Assembly (NCBI RefSeq): GCF_020283565.1
Contig: NC_060065.1
Location: 48,348,409-48,412,408 of the forward strand
Length of the DNA: 64,000 nt
From: Trifolium pratense
Lineage: Eukaryota; Streptophyta; Magnoliopsida; Fabales; Fabaceae
Direction: 5' to 3'
The notes under the pieces: generated by a model
Seen by the model: only the letters and a program-made list of their open reading frames with translations
Databases searched by the model: none
What the model was told of the DNA's origin: nothing
Shown here: piece after piece, positions 12,701 through 24,900 of the stretch
Layout: every line of letters begins with the position of its first letter
Position numbering within the stretch: position 1 is the first letter of the stretch
Program-made: the position numbers and the translations under genes

Positions 12701-13194
12701 CTTCTTGCAAAGAAGAACTCATCTCATTGTTTTTTGTATGAATGGTGTGTGAACCCCTTAGATTGTATATCTAGATAGTTTTTGGGTTTGATTGGTGTTT
12801 TGGAAAATCATTAGATTTTTAGTCTTTCAATTTTCTTTTGGTCGAAGTACTACCTGTACTTCTCCTACAAGAGTGGGTTGAGTATCTCTTGTACTTTTTC
12901 CATCACTCGTTTTATATATATAATATTCTTTTGCCGTAAAAAAAAAAAGTAACTCAGGAACATTAGTTAACAATTTTCCTTTACTTCATGCCTATGTACC
13001 TTAATTATAGTTGGATGATTTCTGGCCTGTGTTTGTGAGAAGACAGCAAATTCTCCCATAAGCTGACATGGAATTGACTTCTGGGATGCATTTTGAATTT
13101 TACCACTAAGTTTTTGATATTCGTCCTGCAAATTGTACAAGCATTCATTTTTAGTAAATAACCAACATTTTTGCACATGCACAAATAGTCATTT

Positions 13195-13264
<70 letters not shown>

Positions 13265-14970
13265 CTAAAAAATAAATCAAATATTAATAATAAGACATCA
13301 ATATATTCTTTTAAGTAAGGAGTACAACTCCATTTAGGTCAATTATTTTATTTTTTTGTTTACAACTGTACACTGAAAAATTACCGGCAAAGCCATACTT
13401 TAGTAGCTGTACCCTCAGCTTTTAGGAGTACAAAACAAAAGTCAATTTTGTCTCCATTTTGTTAAATAAAAGAAAAAAGAATTGGATTTTTTTTTCCACC
13501 ACAGCCCATTGGACCCGCCTAATTTGGTTCGGAAGATAGTTTTGACATCAAGTGGTTCCAGTCTCCTTTCAATCACAAATGCGGAGATCGAACCGTGGTC
13601 ATCCTTACCAAGTCCAGCGCCAATTACCATCGGACCAACTAACAATCGATAAAATTGGAATTTCATTTATATATTGAAATGCAGCTAAATAGAATAAAAT
13701 TACCTTCATTGTTAACCATTCTTGTTTGAATTCTGGCATGTCATTATGTGCCATGGATTCATCACAAAAGTATCTAAATGGTGCTCTACATTGTACATTA
13801 TACTTCTTACAAAAAGGTATCCAAATTTCAGCAAATTTGGTAGCTTCAACAAGAGCATAGAATGTAAGAGGTGAACAACCATCATCAGAAACATAGCAAG
13901 CTAGCTTATTAGCTGGATAATCAAGTGCCAACAATGACAACACTGTATTCACTGTGATTATTGCTGGTTCAAGAACAGGATCTGCTGTTGTCACAAATAA
14001 ATCCAATGCTGGAAGCTCATAATTGGATACCCTTTTGAAAAAAAGCAACAAAAATATAGTTAGCAAAATCAAACACTATGTGTGTGCAAAATTTCATCTA
14101 TAGACTATAGATATACCTTGCCTAATAGTAAAAATTTTAGTATAAAGTTTAATTAGGAGTAAAATACAATGTGGGAAATACAAACTAAACAATTAATGAA
14201 TTCAGATTCCCTACGGTTCGTGTAAAAAAAAAAGACTCCCCGCAATGCAATCACACTGATTGCACGCATTATGCAGCTATTCGATTTTTCTGTCCGGTTG
14301 ACGCCACTCGATAGGAAGAAAAGAGCATAAAGGTTTTTCGAGCTTCAAGCCCGGTTTCAAGCACATTAGTAGTTGTTGGATTGAGATCAGAACATTCATA
14401 GGTTAAGCTTAGTATTTTAGAATTTTTAAAATATATCGAAATCTACATCAAAATCTAGATCGTTTGATCTCAATCCTTTTTTTATAAACCTTTTTGCTGG
14501 CTACGTGAATGTGTGCAATCGATGATTGGAGAAATCTGAATTCAACAACTAATATACTAACATTTATTGATGTACAAAAATTATATATATTACATGGCCT
14601 AATTAAATGAACATGTAATAACTAGCTAAAAAACAATTAAGCATTGTTAGATTTGTAACATTTTGAATTGAGGAATTCAACAAATTAAGCATATGGAAAA
14701 TATATAGATATACCTAAGTAAGAGACGATCTAGGAAAGTTTTGGTATGTGCAGGAGTCCATTTGGTGCTCATGGTTGTAATCCAAGTGATGGTAAACCAT
14801 AACTCACATAGAAATGCAACAAACCAAGGGAAGGTGTAGTTATTATTAGAGGAAATACGGTAACCAAGAAGTAAGAAGAGGAGGAGCAATGTTATGGAAT
14901 CCATAACTCTTGAAAATGTGTGTTTGACCCATATTTTTTCATAGAGAGGGAGGGAATTTTTGTTGGCCAT
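9721..14970 (-). CDS. CSLB: Cellulose synthase-like protein, CslB/CslH group (copy 1)
   Basis: Nine exons on the minus strand: 14970-14714, 14031-13704, 13125-13000, 12206-12093, 12011-11799, 11521-11386, 11288-11110, 10842-10489, 10254-9721. They sum to 2,241 nt (746 aa) with consistent phases and GT-AG borders. Start [12 protein letters not shown]; two hydrophobic N-terminal segments, a cytosolic GT2 domain, then about six membrane segments in the last two exons. All four processive-GT motifs are visible: TTADP/VSDDG, DCD (LNLDCDMYV), the ED of TSEDVLTG and QHKRW. Family knowledge: Csl proteins are Golgi or plasma-membrane glycosyltransferases using nucleotide sugars; the product of eudicot CslB is not settled. 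Introns carry a SINE, an AT microsatellite and a 5'-truncated LINE. It is the last gene of the tandem row and closest to copy 2 by exon lengths (exon 1 = 257 nt, exon 2 = 328 nt in both). Confidence 0.93.
10325..10410 (-). repeat. SINE fragment in last intron of CslB copy 1
   Basis: On the minus strand a B-box-like gagttcgaatcccgg is followed by a short SINE-like body (atggcatccggcctttgc). The A box side is weak. It lies inside intron 8 (10255-10488). Confidence 0.5.
12697..12947 (+). mobile_element. 5'-truncated LINE insertion with 13-bp TSD
   Basis: The word agtaactcaggaa occurs at 12684-12696 and again at 12948-12960, directly after an A-run (12938-12947). Between them is about 251 bp ending in tatatataatattcttttgccg and poly(A), the usual shape of a LINE 3' end inserted by target-primed reverse transcription. 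It lies in intron 3 of CslB copy 1 and contains no coding domain. Confidence 0.8.
13199..13261. repeat. (AT)n microsatellite, about 31 units
   Basis: An uninterrupted AT dinucleotide run in intron 2 of CslB copy 1. It is likely to be length-variable between accessions. Any Tyr-Ile repeat ORF read through it is an artefact. Confidence 0.95.
13495..13650 (-). repeat. tRNA-derived SINE (same family as 28181-28330)
   Basis: Read on the minus strand it begins ttagttggtccgatggt (A box), then ccacggttcgatctccgc (B box), then ggaaccacttgat. The unit at 28181-28330 has the same order and very similar words. It lies in intron 2 of CslB copy 1. Confidence 0.75.
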
Positions 14971-15748
14971 TGAGCAAATTACTTGAAAAATTGCTTAACC
15001 AATAAATTGATGCCCTTTTATTGTATTGTATTTGTATCCCACTTGTGGCTTCATGCTTAGAGGGGACAAGTAGTACATGTACCTTTTATAAAGACAAACA
15101 ATTATATGGTTGGTGTGGTCATAGAGAGATGTTGGGGGATTCCATATGCATATAATGCATATTCCATACGTTCACTTGGCAGTGTATAGTCGTTGAATCA
15201 AGATCATACGATTTAAAATTTTGAGTTTAAAAAAAGACTTGAAAAATTGTTTTATTGACCTTAAAAAATCAATCGAAATTGTTTGATACCGATGTGTATC
15301 AAGATTGACTATGTGAATGTGTGAAATTTTTGACAATAAAGAATCCCCATAAATTTTGGTTGGTCAGATTGATTTTCAATTGTCAAGATTTGAGAATAGA
15401 AGTTTGAAATCAACTTGAAAAAAAAATGAAGGTTTTAGAAAATTAACCTTACAAGTATAATGACACCCGTGATCTATTTATCTATATAGAATATTTTGAA
15501 AGGATCAAAATTATATGTATTTAGAATACATAATTTCTTTTTTGTAATGATCAAAATAATTGCAAGGAAAATCTTATCCCACGAACGTGGCGCTGACATA
15601 TATAGTTGGACAAAACATACACGGCCAAAAGAGTTTCAATATAATATGAAACATGAATGGTATTCTATACATGGAATGGAAGAGGCCAAAAAAAGAAATT
15701 ATAAATATACGTGCAAATTGCAAATTCCTTGCATCAAAAGCACGCAGA

Positions 15749-15885
15749 TCTCGTGAGCTTAACTCAATTGGTAGGGACATCGCACTACATGTGTAAGAGT
15801 CCGGGTTCGAATCCGGGACACCCCACTTATTCATCTTTAAGGTGGATTTTCTAGCCATTAGGCTACTTGACCAACAGAAAAAAAC
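15749..15885 (+). repeat. tRNA-derived SINE
   Basis: Clear pol III layout: tagctt-like A box (gagcttaactcaattggta) and a B box (gggttcgaatccggg), followed by ccacttattcatctttaagg, a body ending ggctacttgaccaacag, and an A-run. Related units lie at 25497-25628, 41285-41415 and 45606-45725. There is no intact cloverleaf and no discriminator/CCA context, so it is not scored as a tRNA gene. Confidence 0.75.
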
Positions 15886-16864
15886 ACGCATATAAATGTT
15901 TAGATAAAATGACATGAATATTTTTTAATAGATCCTGAATTCGATCTCTAATTTGGCGGGCATGCAATAACATTAAAACACTTTAGGAAGAGTTTTTCGC
16001 TCATTTGGATCTCACAAAATTCGAAAGATTTGTTTCTAAAATTGCACTAAAAAATACATGCCTCTAATGGATTTCCATAGTTGGCTAACTATAGCGTAGA
16101 ACTACTAAGTCATGACTCGGGAATTGTCTTATGACTCGTAAATCCGATAAATCCATTTTTAAAAGAACTATTCCATAAACAAATGATGGCTTTTATCACT
16201 CTCGTTACCAGAAGATCCCCAGACATACTACTCTACCTTTTATCAAATAATAGTATTCTTGAATCTTGTTCGTGAAAAAAAAAAAATAGTTTTCTATATT
16301 CTTCCAATTTGTATGTCTAGGAAACTACTAGAGGATCCTATTTTTACTTTCTATTTTACATTAGCTAGGTATACATAATTGGATGAGAAGGTTCACATTT
16401 TAAGATATAAAATTCATATTTCAATTGTTATTCAATATAAAAGTCTGATGTCATATGAAATCTATCAAGATCATATCAAGGTTAGAAGGCTAATTTTTTT
16501 TTTTAAGTGCATGCAATCACTAACATGTAATTGCAGAGAATCCTAATCCGAAAGCATATGTAATACCAATTCGCTTGTGTATTCCTACTTATTTCTAGGC
16601 TTTTGGCTAGCAGAACTTTGTGTACAAGTTGTTTAATATATCTTTTATATTATAAGCTTGTATACACAAGCAAACTCTAAACCCTAATTTGTTTTCCTTG
16701 TTTTATTTAAATATTATTATCATTTTAACTTTTCCGAACCTTTACACGCCCCTGAAATTCTTCGGTCACTTCTTGAAATGATCAAACTAACTCTTTCGTT
16801 TTTTAGTATGCGAGCACTTTTCGCACTGTAAGTAGCGAGTGATAATATTTTATACTCAAACCTA

Positions 16865-16909
16865 ACGTCTGCGCCCATGAATGAAAAAATTATTCATGGG
16901 CGCGGACGT
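16865..16909. other. GC-rich 18-bp hairpin
   Basis: ACGTCTGCGCCCATGAAT (16865-16882) pairs with ATTCATGGGCGCGGACGT (16892-16909) with one mismatch and a 9-base A/T loop. It stands out from very AT-rich surroundings. It may be the centre of an old fold-back element; no function can be read from it. Confidence 0.6.
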
Positions 16910-17199
16910 TTGCGAACTAAACTACAATTTGTCATTTAATGTGAATTTATATTTATTTACTTCCTTATTTGGTGCAAAAATACAGATATAATTACAAATA
17001 TTAATATTAATTATAAATATTCTATGAAATCTCTCAATATTAATACAATTTAATTCATGGTATTATTACCTTATAAGATGAAGGGGAAAAAAATTTAATT
17101 TTTATATGATGAATTAGTTCGCATCCTAAAATGCGAACTGTGATTTTTTAATTTTGCAGTTCTACACACTCATATTCTAAATAGCAAGATGAGTAATTT

Positions 17200-17330
17200 T
17201 TTTTTTAAAGAAGCTAAATTAGCCCACCCAAATTGGCGCCAGAGAGAATCGAACCTCAGACCTCAAGAGGAGCACACTCCCAGGTCCCAAGCCAATACCA
17301 ATGCACCAACCCAAGTGGGTTGCAAGATGA
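17200..17330 (-). repeat. SINE, second family
   Basis: Minus-strand reading gives acccacttgggttggtgcat (A box side), gaggttcgattctctctgg (B box) and ggtgggctaatttagctt. The unit at 23620-23820 (plus strand) and the fragment at 37272-37330 (minus strand) share these words. It is followed by T-rich sequence at the expected tail side. Confidence 0.7.
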
Positions 17331-17439
17331 GTAAATTTGAAATATCAGGAGGCGCACAAGTATATCAAGATGCGAGAAGTAAAACTCTTTCTAAAATAGA
17401 CCTTATCACTTATGTGCCATAATAGAAATTTGACACTGA

Positions 17440-18330
17440 TTGATGATGAACATCAGACTTTTTTAAGTTACGTCAATATTTTTTTAAGTTACACTTTGCT
17501 AATTAAAATTAAGAAAATAAAATATTGTATTAAGACAGTCATTTGAAAAGGCAGAAGACTTTCGTTAATATTTCATGATTTATTTAGTATATGTAATAGC
17601 AATTTTGAGATTTTTATAAGTTATAATTTATCCCGTATGTGAAAGCATATATATATTTTTTTACCAATGTATATATTTTGTACTTATAAATATTTTTTTC
17701 ATATTTGAATTAGTATCCTATTTTGTCCCGCGTATGATTTGATTAGTATATATGATAATTATTTTAAATTTTTTATCAGTTATAATTTATCCTATATCTG
17801 ATAACATATTTTATCCTGATTTTTTTTTTTTAGGTACAATAGTGTTTTATTTATTTAGTACATTATAAATATTTAAGGATAGATTAATGTAAATTTTGAT
17901 ATTAGTTATCTCGTCTATTGTAATTAAAATTTATGTCAGTTATAACTTATAACTTATCCCGTGTAAAAAAGTTTTTTTGAAAAAAAAATTAGTTAAAATT
18001 TGTCTCACATATGATAATTTTTTTGAATGTTTATGAGTGATAATTTATTCAATATATAATGGTTATTTGAAAATTTACGTCAGTTATAAGTTATGCCATG
18101 TAAAATAGTTTTTTTTTTTGAAATTTTTATTAGTCATATCTTGTCTCACATATATTAATTATTTTGAAATTTTTATCAGTGATAGTTTATACCGCATATG
18201 ATAATTAAAATCTATGTCAGTTATAATTTACCCGTGTAAAAATCTTATCAGTGAAATTTTTATCAGTAATAGTTTATACCGTACAATACATGACTTAAAA
18301 TTTTTATCAGTAGAAGTTATAAAGAATATA
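17440..18330. repeat. Degenerate AT-rich repeat tract
   Basis: Words of the type tttttatcagttataatttatcc and atatgataattatttt recur about ten times at irregular spacing of roughly 50-80 bases. The tract reads as an old, decayed tandem repeat. I see no coding frame in it. Confidence 0.55.
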
Positions 18331-18848
18331 ATTCATGAAATTTGTTATTCAAATTTCAAATTGTTCTTTGGTGAAAAAATAAATAGTTGAATATGAATAT
18401 GACCCATTTGATAAGTGTATGACAAAGTTGAAAAATGTGACAATGACATGTGATTGCATTTAATATTTGACATAAAAAATGGCTTGGTTTACTTGGTTTG
18501 AAAAGCAACCCGATTTGTTTCCATGTAACAATGACTTGCCAAAAAGCAACTTTTTCCTCACAAGTATACAAAATGGCTTGGTTGGCTCACAATATGGCTT
18601 GGTTTGTAGCAATATAAGTTTAGTTATACGAATTTTGGACACTTAATACCCTTACTTTATACACATGGCAGCATTTGAAGCAAACCTATTTGTGAGTTTT
18701 TCAGAACAATCAACTTTTTTATATAGATTAGATTATCAAACAACAAATAAATAAATTCCAAACCAGAACATTCAGCAACATCTCAAAAACTTTTCTAGAA
18801 TTATTGTAACGGTAATTTAACAGTTTAATACATTCAATACAATCAAAT

Positions 18849-18850
<2 letters not shown>

Positions 18851-18915
<65 letters not shown>
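18851..18915. repeat. (AT)n microsatellite next to a stop codon
   Basis: An uninterrupted AT run ends 10 bases from the stop codon of CslB copy 2 (stop at 18926-18928, minus strand), so it should lie in that gene's 3' untranslated region. Confidence 0.95.
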
Positions 18916-18917
<2 letters not shown>

Positions 18918-18925
18918 GAACATGA

Positions 18926-21900
18926 TCACACTATAATGGTAAGTTTGCAAAAATGCACAAAAAGAAAAGTCAACATTGTTGACTTGATTATTGTAGATAA
19001 GGGAATCCCATGCTTTCCAGTCCCAAACAACCCTTTCAAAAATGGCCAATAACATGCAACCAAATAAGCACTACATAACACTTCTCCAAGCCCATATCCA
19101 AGCCCACTTCTAATATGTTGGGCCCATCCAAATAAGCAAGTACCCAATGCTATGAGTTGAACAAGCAATATTGTTGTACTAGGTAGAAAAATTGGAGACT
19201 CATTGAAACTAAACCTACCACTATTTTGGTTAGCTCCATCAAAAGAAGTTGATGATTGTTCTTTCTTTGTTATTTCAAAGATAGGTTCAGATATCCTTAA
19301 TTTTTTTAGTAAGATGGCCAAAAATCCACAAAACCAACCACTCATGGTTGTAATTCTCATCATTTTTTGAGTGTTCCACCATGTTCTAATCGACAACCCC
19401 GTTCTTAAGGACTCAAATAGAGTAGATATGTTGTAAGTCACAAACAAAGCACCATGTATCCAAAGTTTCTGTGTAGCCATCATTTACACATTAGTTTGTG
19501 AAATTATTGAAAATGTAGAAAAAATAATATAAAAGATGGTTAGTTTAAAATTGTTTATATGTACCTTAAAATAAGGGATGCACTAAATGAAATAATAAAT
19601 GTATTATTGAGAAGAAAAATTCTTAGAATTGAGTATTGGGCTCATTCATCCTTACAAACTCGCTCGCGCCCAACACAACACTATTGGGCTTGGGGCGCGA
19701 AAATAAATGGTGGATGACTTGTCCAGAAATCTAATAGTAGCCGACCCAGCGAATCGCAGAGGAGACTCTGATACCATATTATAATTGAGAATTAGGCTTA
19801 ACTCAACCCTACAAAACCTACTTGTAAGGTAAGGATCGCCTCTACTATATGAACTCATACACAAACCATCTCACATCTATTATGAGACTTATTAACAATA
19901 ATAATAAGTAGATAGCTACTACTATTGTGAATATTTTGTAAATCGGTCGCAATATTAGCAACTATAGAGGTTTAAGGATATTTTGTAAATCGGTCACAAA
20001 CTGTTGTAGTGACCAATTATAAAATTCAATTGCTATCAAAACCGAAATAATCCGGTCACTAAATCGATTTGCCAAGTTAAATAAAGGTTTGGCCAAATTT
20101 CTTTTTAATAAAAATAAAATTGCAGCATTAAACAAGGTAATTCATTGACTCTAAAGTAAAATATGCATGAAATATTTTTTTCCTTTTTTCTCACCTCAGG
20201 AAAGAAGCTGGAGTTAGTAAGAATGCAATAGGCAGGTAGAGCAGCATAGCAAATTTCAGGTACTGATCTTAAGCCCCAACATAAGAGCCAAACATAGCCC
20301 AAAGCCTCTCTAAATTGGAGCTTACCACAGAGAAAGCCCAATATTGGATTATGCTTGCTGAATAGAATATCAGATAACCCTGAGGCCCACCTTTTCTGTT
20401 GAATCAAAGTTACTATGTTATCTTGAGGTGAGCATCCCCTAAAGGCAATTGGATCTGGTGAGCATATTTCAGATCTCCATCCTCTTGTATGGATGTCCAA
20501 CCCAGTAAGTATATCCTCTGATGTTGATCCATATATCCAACCTACCTAATTTACCAAAACAATACAAGATTAATTTAAATCTATGCTCTTACCTATTAAA
20601 ATGGGCTATCTGACCATAAACGGACCAGTTGGATTTTGAGTTTTATTGGGCCTGCCTAAAAAACCTATATTTAAATTTGGGCCTTTTTAGGGATGGCAAT
20701 TTGACCCATACCTATTGGGTACCCACAAAAATTACCCACAACGGGTAGGGTAAAACCCGCATTTTGGGTACGGCACGGATATGAGTAATTACCCATAAAA
20801 GTGAGCGGGTATGGGTACCTTAGTACCCACCCCGCCCCATACCCACATAATATATATTTATTTATTTTATTTATATTATTATATAATAATATATGTATAT
20901 CAATTTAAATAAAATACAACACTATTAAACTATTACACATTTTTAATAAAAAGTGTTTATTTATAACATAATGCAAACAAAATGTGAATATGTCATAAAA
21001 AATATGAACATTACCATGAGGTTAGTAATAATTTTCATAATTTTCATGAGTCAACATTAAAATCTTTAATTTTTTTTAATTTTATTAATTGATCTATTTA
21101 CTTTTAGCAAAACTACGGATAACAGGTACATGTATGTGTACTTAGGTACCCATAGGGTATGAAGACGAGTACAAAGATTGTTACCCATGTGGGTATGAGG
21201 ATGAGTACGAGTATTTTTTCAATTTGCGGGTATGGGGATGAATACTATAGTAGCCTACCCATTGTCATCCCTAGGCCTTTTCGGTCCGGGCTAAAAAGAC
21301 CTAAAAAATTCAGACTAATATTTTAAAGCACAATCCCTATATTTATTAGGGTTTGGCAGGTCAACCTATACAGGCTAGCTCATTTTAACTATCAAAACGG
21401 ACTACTTGCGCTAAGCGGACCGGACTGGATGGACTTTGGGTTTTACCAAACCGGGCCAACAAGCTCATATTTAAATTCGGCCTTTTTCGAGTCAGGCTAA
21501 AAAATCCTAAAAAAATTTGGGATAATATTTTAAGGCCCAAACCTTACATTTTGAGCATTTTAGATCATGTTAAAATATAATCTTTGAAGAAAAAGATGAT
21601 GTTAAAATATCTTATAAAATGCTTAGAAGCTTCTGTGGATTTTGAGAAGTCACATTGAAGAAATTAAATGAGACATGCTTTTAGGAAAGAGAATTAAGAT
21701 GTGCCTAAATATTTTTAGAATAAAGAAATTTTAAAATGACACATTTTTAAGTTTTTTTTTCACACTTTCTGGAAAAGTGAAAAACCGTAAGTTTGAATCC
21801 GCACCATAACACTTCAAATGTCCTTGCAATTACCATATCAAGTTCAGAGTTCAGAGTTATGCTTACGACACAAACATTATTTTAAATTATAATCTATTTT

Positions 21901-24900
21901 TTTATCAAGTTGTCTAGTAATTAGAAATTAGAAATTTCACTTTTAAGATGGACAAGTGTACGGTATCCAAGATTCGAATTTTGACCCCTAAATAAATAAT
22001 TTTTTTTAGTAGATCTTACCGATTATTTGAACACAATAATTCAATTTATCTCACTCACTTTTTGTTTTCTTCCGCAATTTATCTCACTCACTTGTAAAGT
22101 ATAAAATTGACCGTTAATTATATCTTCTATGTTACTCACCTTTTTACCCCAGGCAGTGTTGTCTTCATATCCACAACTAGAAACTTTTTTTGCTGCCTCA
22201 AGATAGTTACAAAGGTTATCTCTAGGAGCAAATATTTTTCCTTCCAATGCTTGACTAGCTGATTCCACAAACCTCTTTGAAGTTCCAAATACCATTTCCA
22301 TTTCTAAAACACTCTCTGCAAAAAAAATAAAAAAGTGTCTAGTTTCTAAGAAAAAGACTTGACAACAACTAAGTTCTCTCATGAAAATATAGTTAATGTA
22401 AATTACCATTCCAACCCTTCTTTCCATTTTGAATGTCTTGATCAGCAGCATAAAGGCCATAAATTACTTTTCTTCTATGGAAGCAATTTGTTCCTGCGTA
22501 TATCATTCCTTGAAGTCCTCCAAATCCGCCCCCTATGTACTATATTGGACAAAATATTAATAATAAAACATAAGTTTTATTTTTGATAATTATTTTTGGC
22601 TAAATTGTATTTTTGGTCCTTTAAATTTCACAAACTTGCGATTTTGACTACTTAATTTTCAAAATAGTACTTTTGGCCCCAAACTTTCACAAACTTATGA
22701 TTTTGATCCCATGACCAAGTCAACGCACATGTGACAAACCACGTCACGTCAGCATGTCTTGCCACATGAAAAATTAATCACATGACACATAAGCATATGT
22801 GACAAGCCATACTGACACGACAAGTGAGTCATTATCCACGTGACAAGACATATATGCTGATGTGACATGTGAGTCACTTGCCACATGTGCATTTTCTTGG
22901 TCAAAATCAGTGGGGCCTCCTTTTAGTTAGGGGAAAAAAATCACAAGTTTGTCAAAATTAAGGGGCCAAACGTGCTATTTTAAAAGTTAAGGGGCCAAAA
23001 TCGTAAGTTTGTAAAAAATTTCAGAGATTTAAAATTTGGCGCACCAGAAACAATGTCGTAAGCTGATTTCCGAAAGGATCGTCTTTTAATCCATCATAGA
23101 ATTGTTGGGGACATTGTGCAAATGCTACTTCCTTTTCTCCTTTTGAATCTAACAAAACGCATAAGGCATGTAGAGCAATTTTTGGATTGTTGACATGCAT
23201 GTCACAATCTAAGTTCAAGATGAAAGGAGCATTTGTCATCAAACCAGAGACTCTTGTCTGTTCATGATTTAAATGATGAGAAATTTCAGATTCATATTAA
23301 AATAACAAAATCGCTATTTTTTTTTATCACAAGAAACAAACTTAGATGTTGCTACATGAATAAAACTTATATTAATGTATTGTAAGAGACACAATGAAAT
23401 GAAATAATTAAGAAGAAAACAACTTACAAGCACATTCATAGCACCAGCCTTGTAATGATGTGGATGTTGAGGCTTCTTCTCTCTAGATATGTAGATTAAG
23501 TGAGGCAAGCCATCTAGATGATTTTCCTTGTTCTTGTTCTCCCATATCACCTACCAACGTGAGGGTAACCAAAAAAATAAAATAAATTAATATCAATAAT
23601 ACTATGCAATAATATTAGGAGTTCCGGATCCCGGACCTTGGAGTGTTGCTCCTCTCAATTAGGTTTCAGGTTTGATTTCTCCTACTGACAATTTTGGTGG
23701 GCTAGTTCATATAGAACAAAAAAAATTTGGCTTTAAATAAGATCCTCGCAAGTGGACGGTGAGATTGGTCCCTTCGAATTAATCGATTCTTAGGCCAGAT
23801 ACCAAGTTTTTTTTAAAAATAATAAATAATATTAGGAGTTCCATTGTTAAAAAAGGAGTTCATGATTTTATCTAAAAAAAAGAAAGAGTTAAAAAAAGAT
23901 TTCTATAACCTATACGAAAAAATGATATCCTAGTTAATTAGCTGATCGACTGGATTTGAAACCTAAGGATCCATTTGTTTTATGAAAATATTTATCTAGT
24001 TTTATTTTTTAAAATTTATGTTAGTTTTACTTGTTAATAGAGAAAAAAATACCCCTAAAATTAACAATTGTCTTGCATTTTAAAAAAAAATAAAAATATC
24101 AAAAGTGTTATTTTCATATAAATATTTATAAAAAATTAAATCGTTTAATATTTGATAATAATTATCTAAAAAGCTTCTTTTAACACTTGATTTTTTTCTA
24201 ATGTACCTTGATTATGGTTGAATGATTTCTCTGTTTTGCGTTTGAAAAAATAGCAAACTCTCCTATAAGAGGAAGTGAATTTTGTTCTGTATTCTCAATT
24301 TTATTCTTGAGCTTCCCATATTCCTCCTGCAAATCAAGACAACAATAAATTAAATAACAAATTTTATCAATTAATTATATAAGTTGAAAAGAATAATTAT
24401 GAAAAGGCAATTGATGATTTCTTTTATTAGGGGGAAAGAAAAGCAAACAAAAGACACATTTCTATTTTTTCTTAGCCACATATATCCATCTGAATTTTTC
24501 ACACCATACAATATGAACGAAACTTATCCAATTTCATTGGTTTTAGATAAAATAATTTTGGTGTAAAATAATTTGATTTAATATATGATAATTGAAAAAT
24601 ATTTTTATAATTATAAAAATTATTATTATTATTTAGAGAAAAATAAATAAAATATTATATTAACAACATTTATGTATCTAAATTAACAATTAGTGTACAT
24701 AGTTTAAAGTAATAACTTGTTCAACATACTCTTTCTTTTAGTTCTATATATAAGAAAAAATATATTTTTTAAATTCATTATAAAATTAATGTATTTAGAT
24801 TATAATATTGTCTAGATACATCAATTTTACAATAAATTTAAAAAGTAAATTTTTTCTTATATAATAGTGGCAAGGAGGGGATCCTCTACCGTTAACTTTC

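Larger units (their letters stand above)
14971..18925. other. Intergenic between CslB copies 1 and 2
   Basis: About 4 kb of AT-rich DNA holding the 5' flank of copy 1, two SINEs (15749, 17200), a strong hairpin (16865-16909), a run of degenerate repeats (17440-18330) and an AT microsatellite. Short ORFs here (for example 15496-15756) have no recognisable domain, and I do not regard them as genes. Confidence 0.6.

Noticed and set aside
13133..13318. ORF with Tyr-Ile repeats (also at 18843-19055)
   Set aside because: Translation of AT microsatellites, not proteins.
15496..15756. 86-aa plus-strand ORF upstream of CslB copy 1
   Set aside because: No signal peptide, domain or cysteine pattern, and its end runs into the SINE.
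15749..15885. Possible tRNA gene (A and B boxes present)
   Set aside because: No cloverleaf can be closed and the same head is joined to a shared SINE body at several places in the window.
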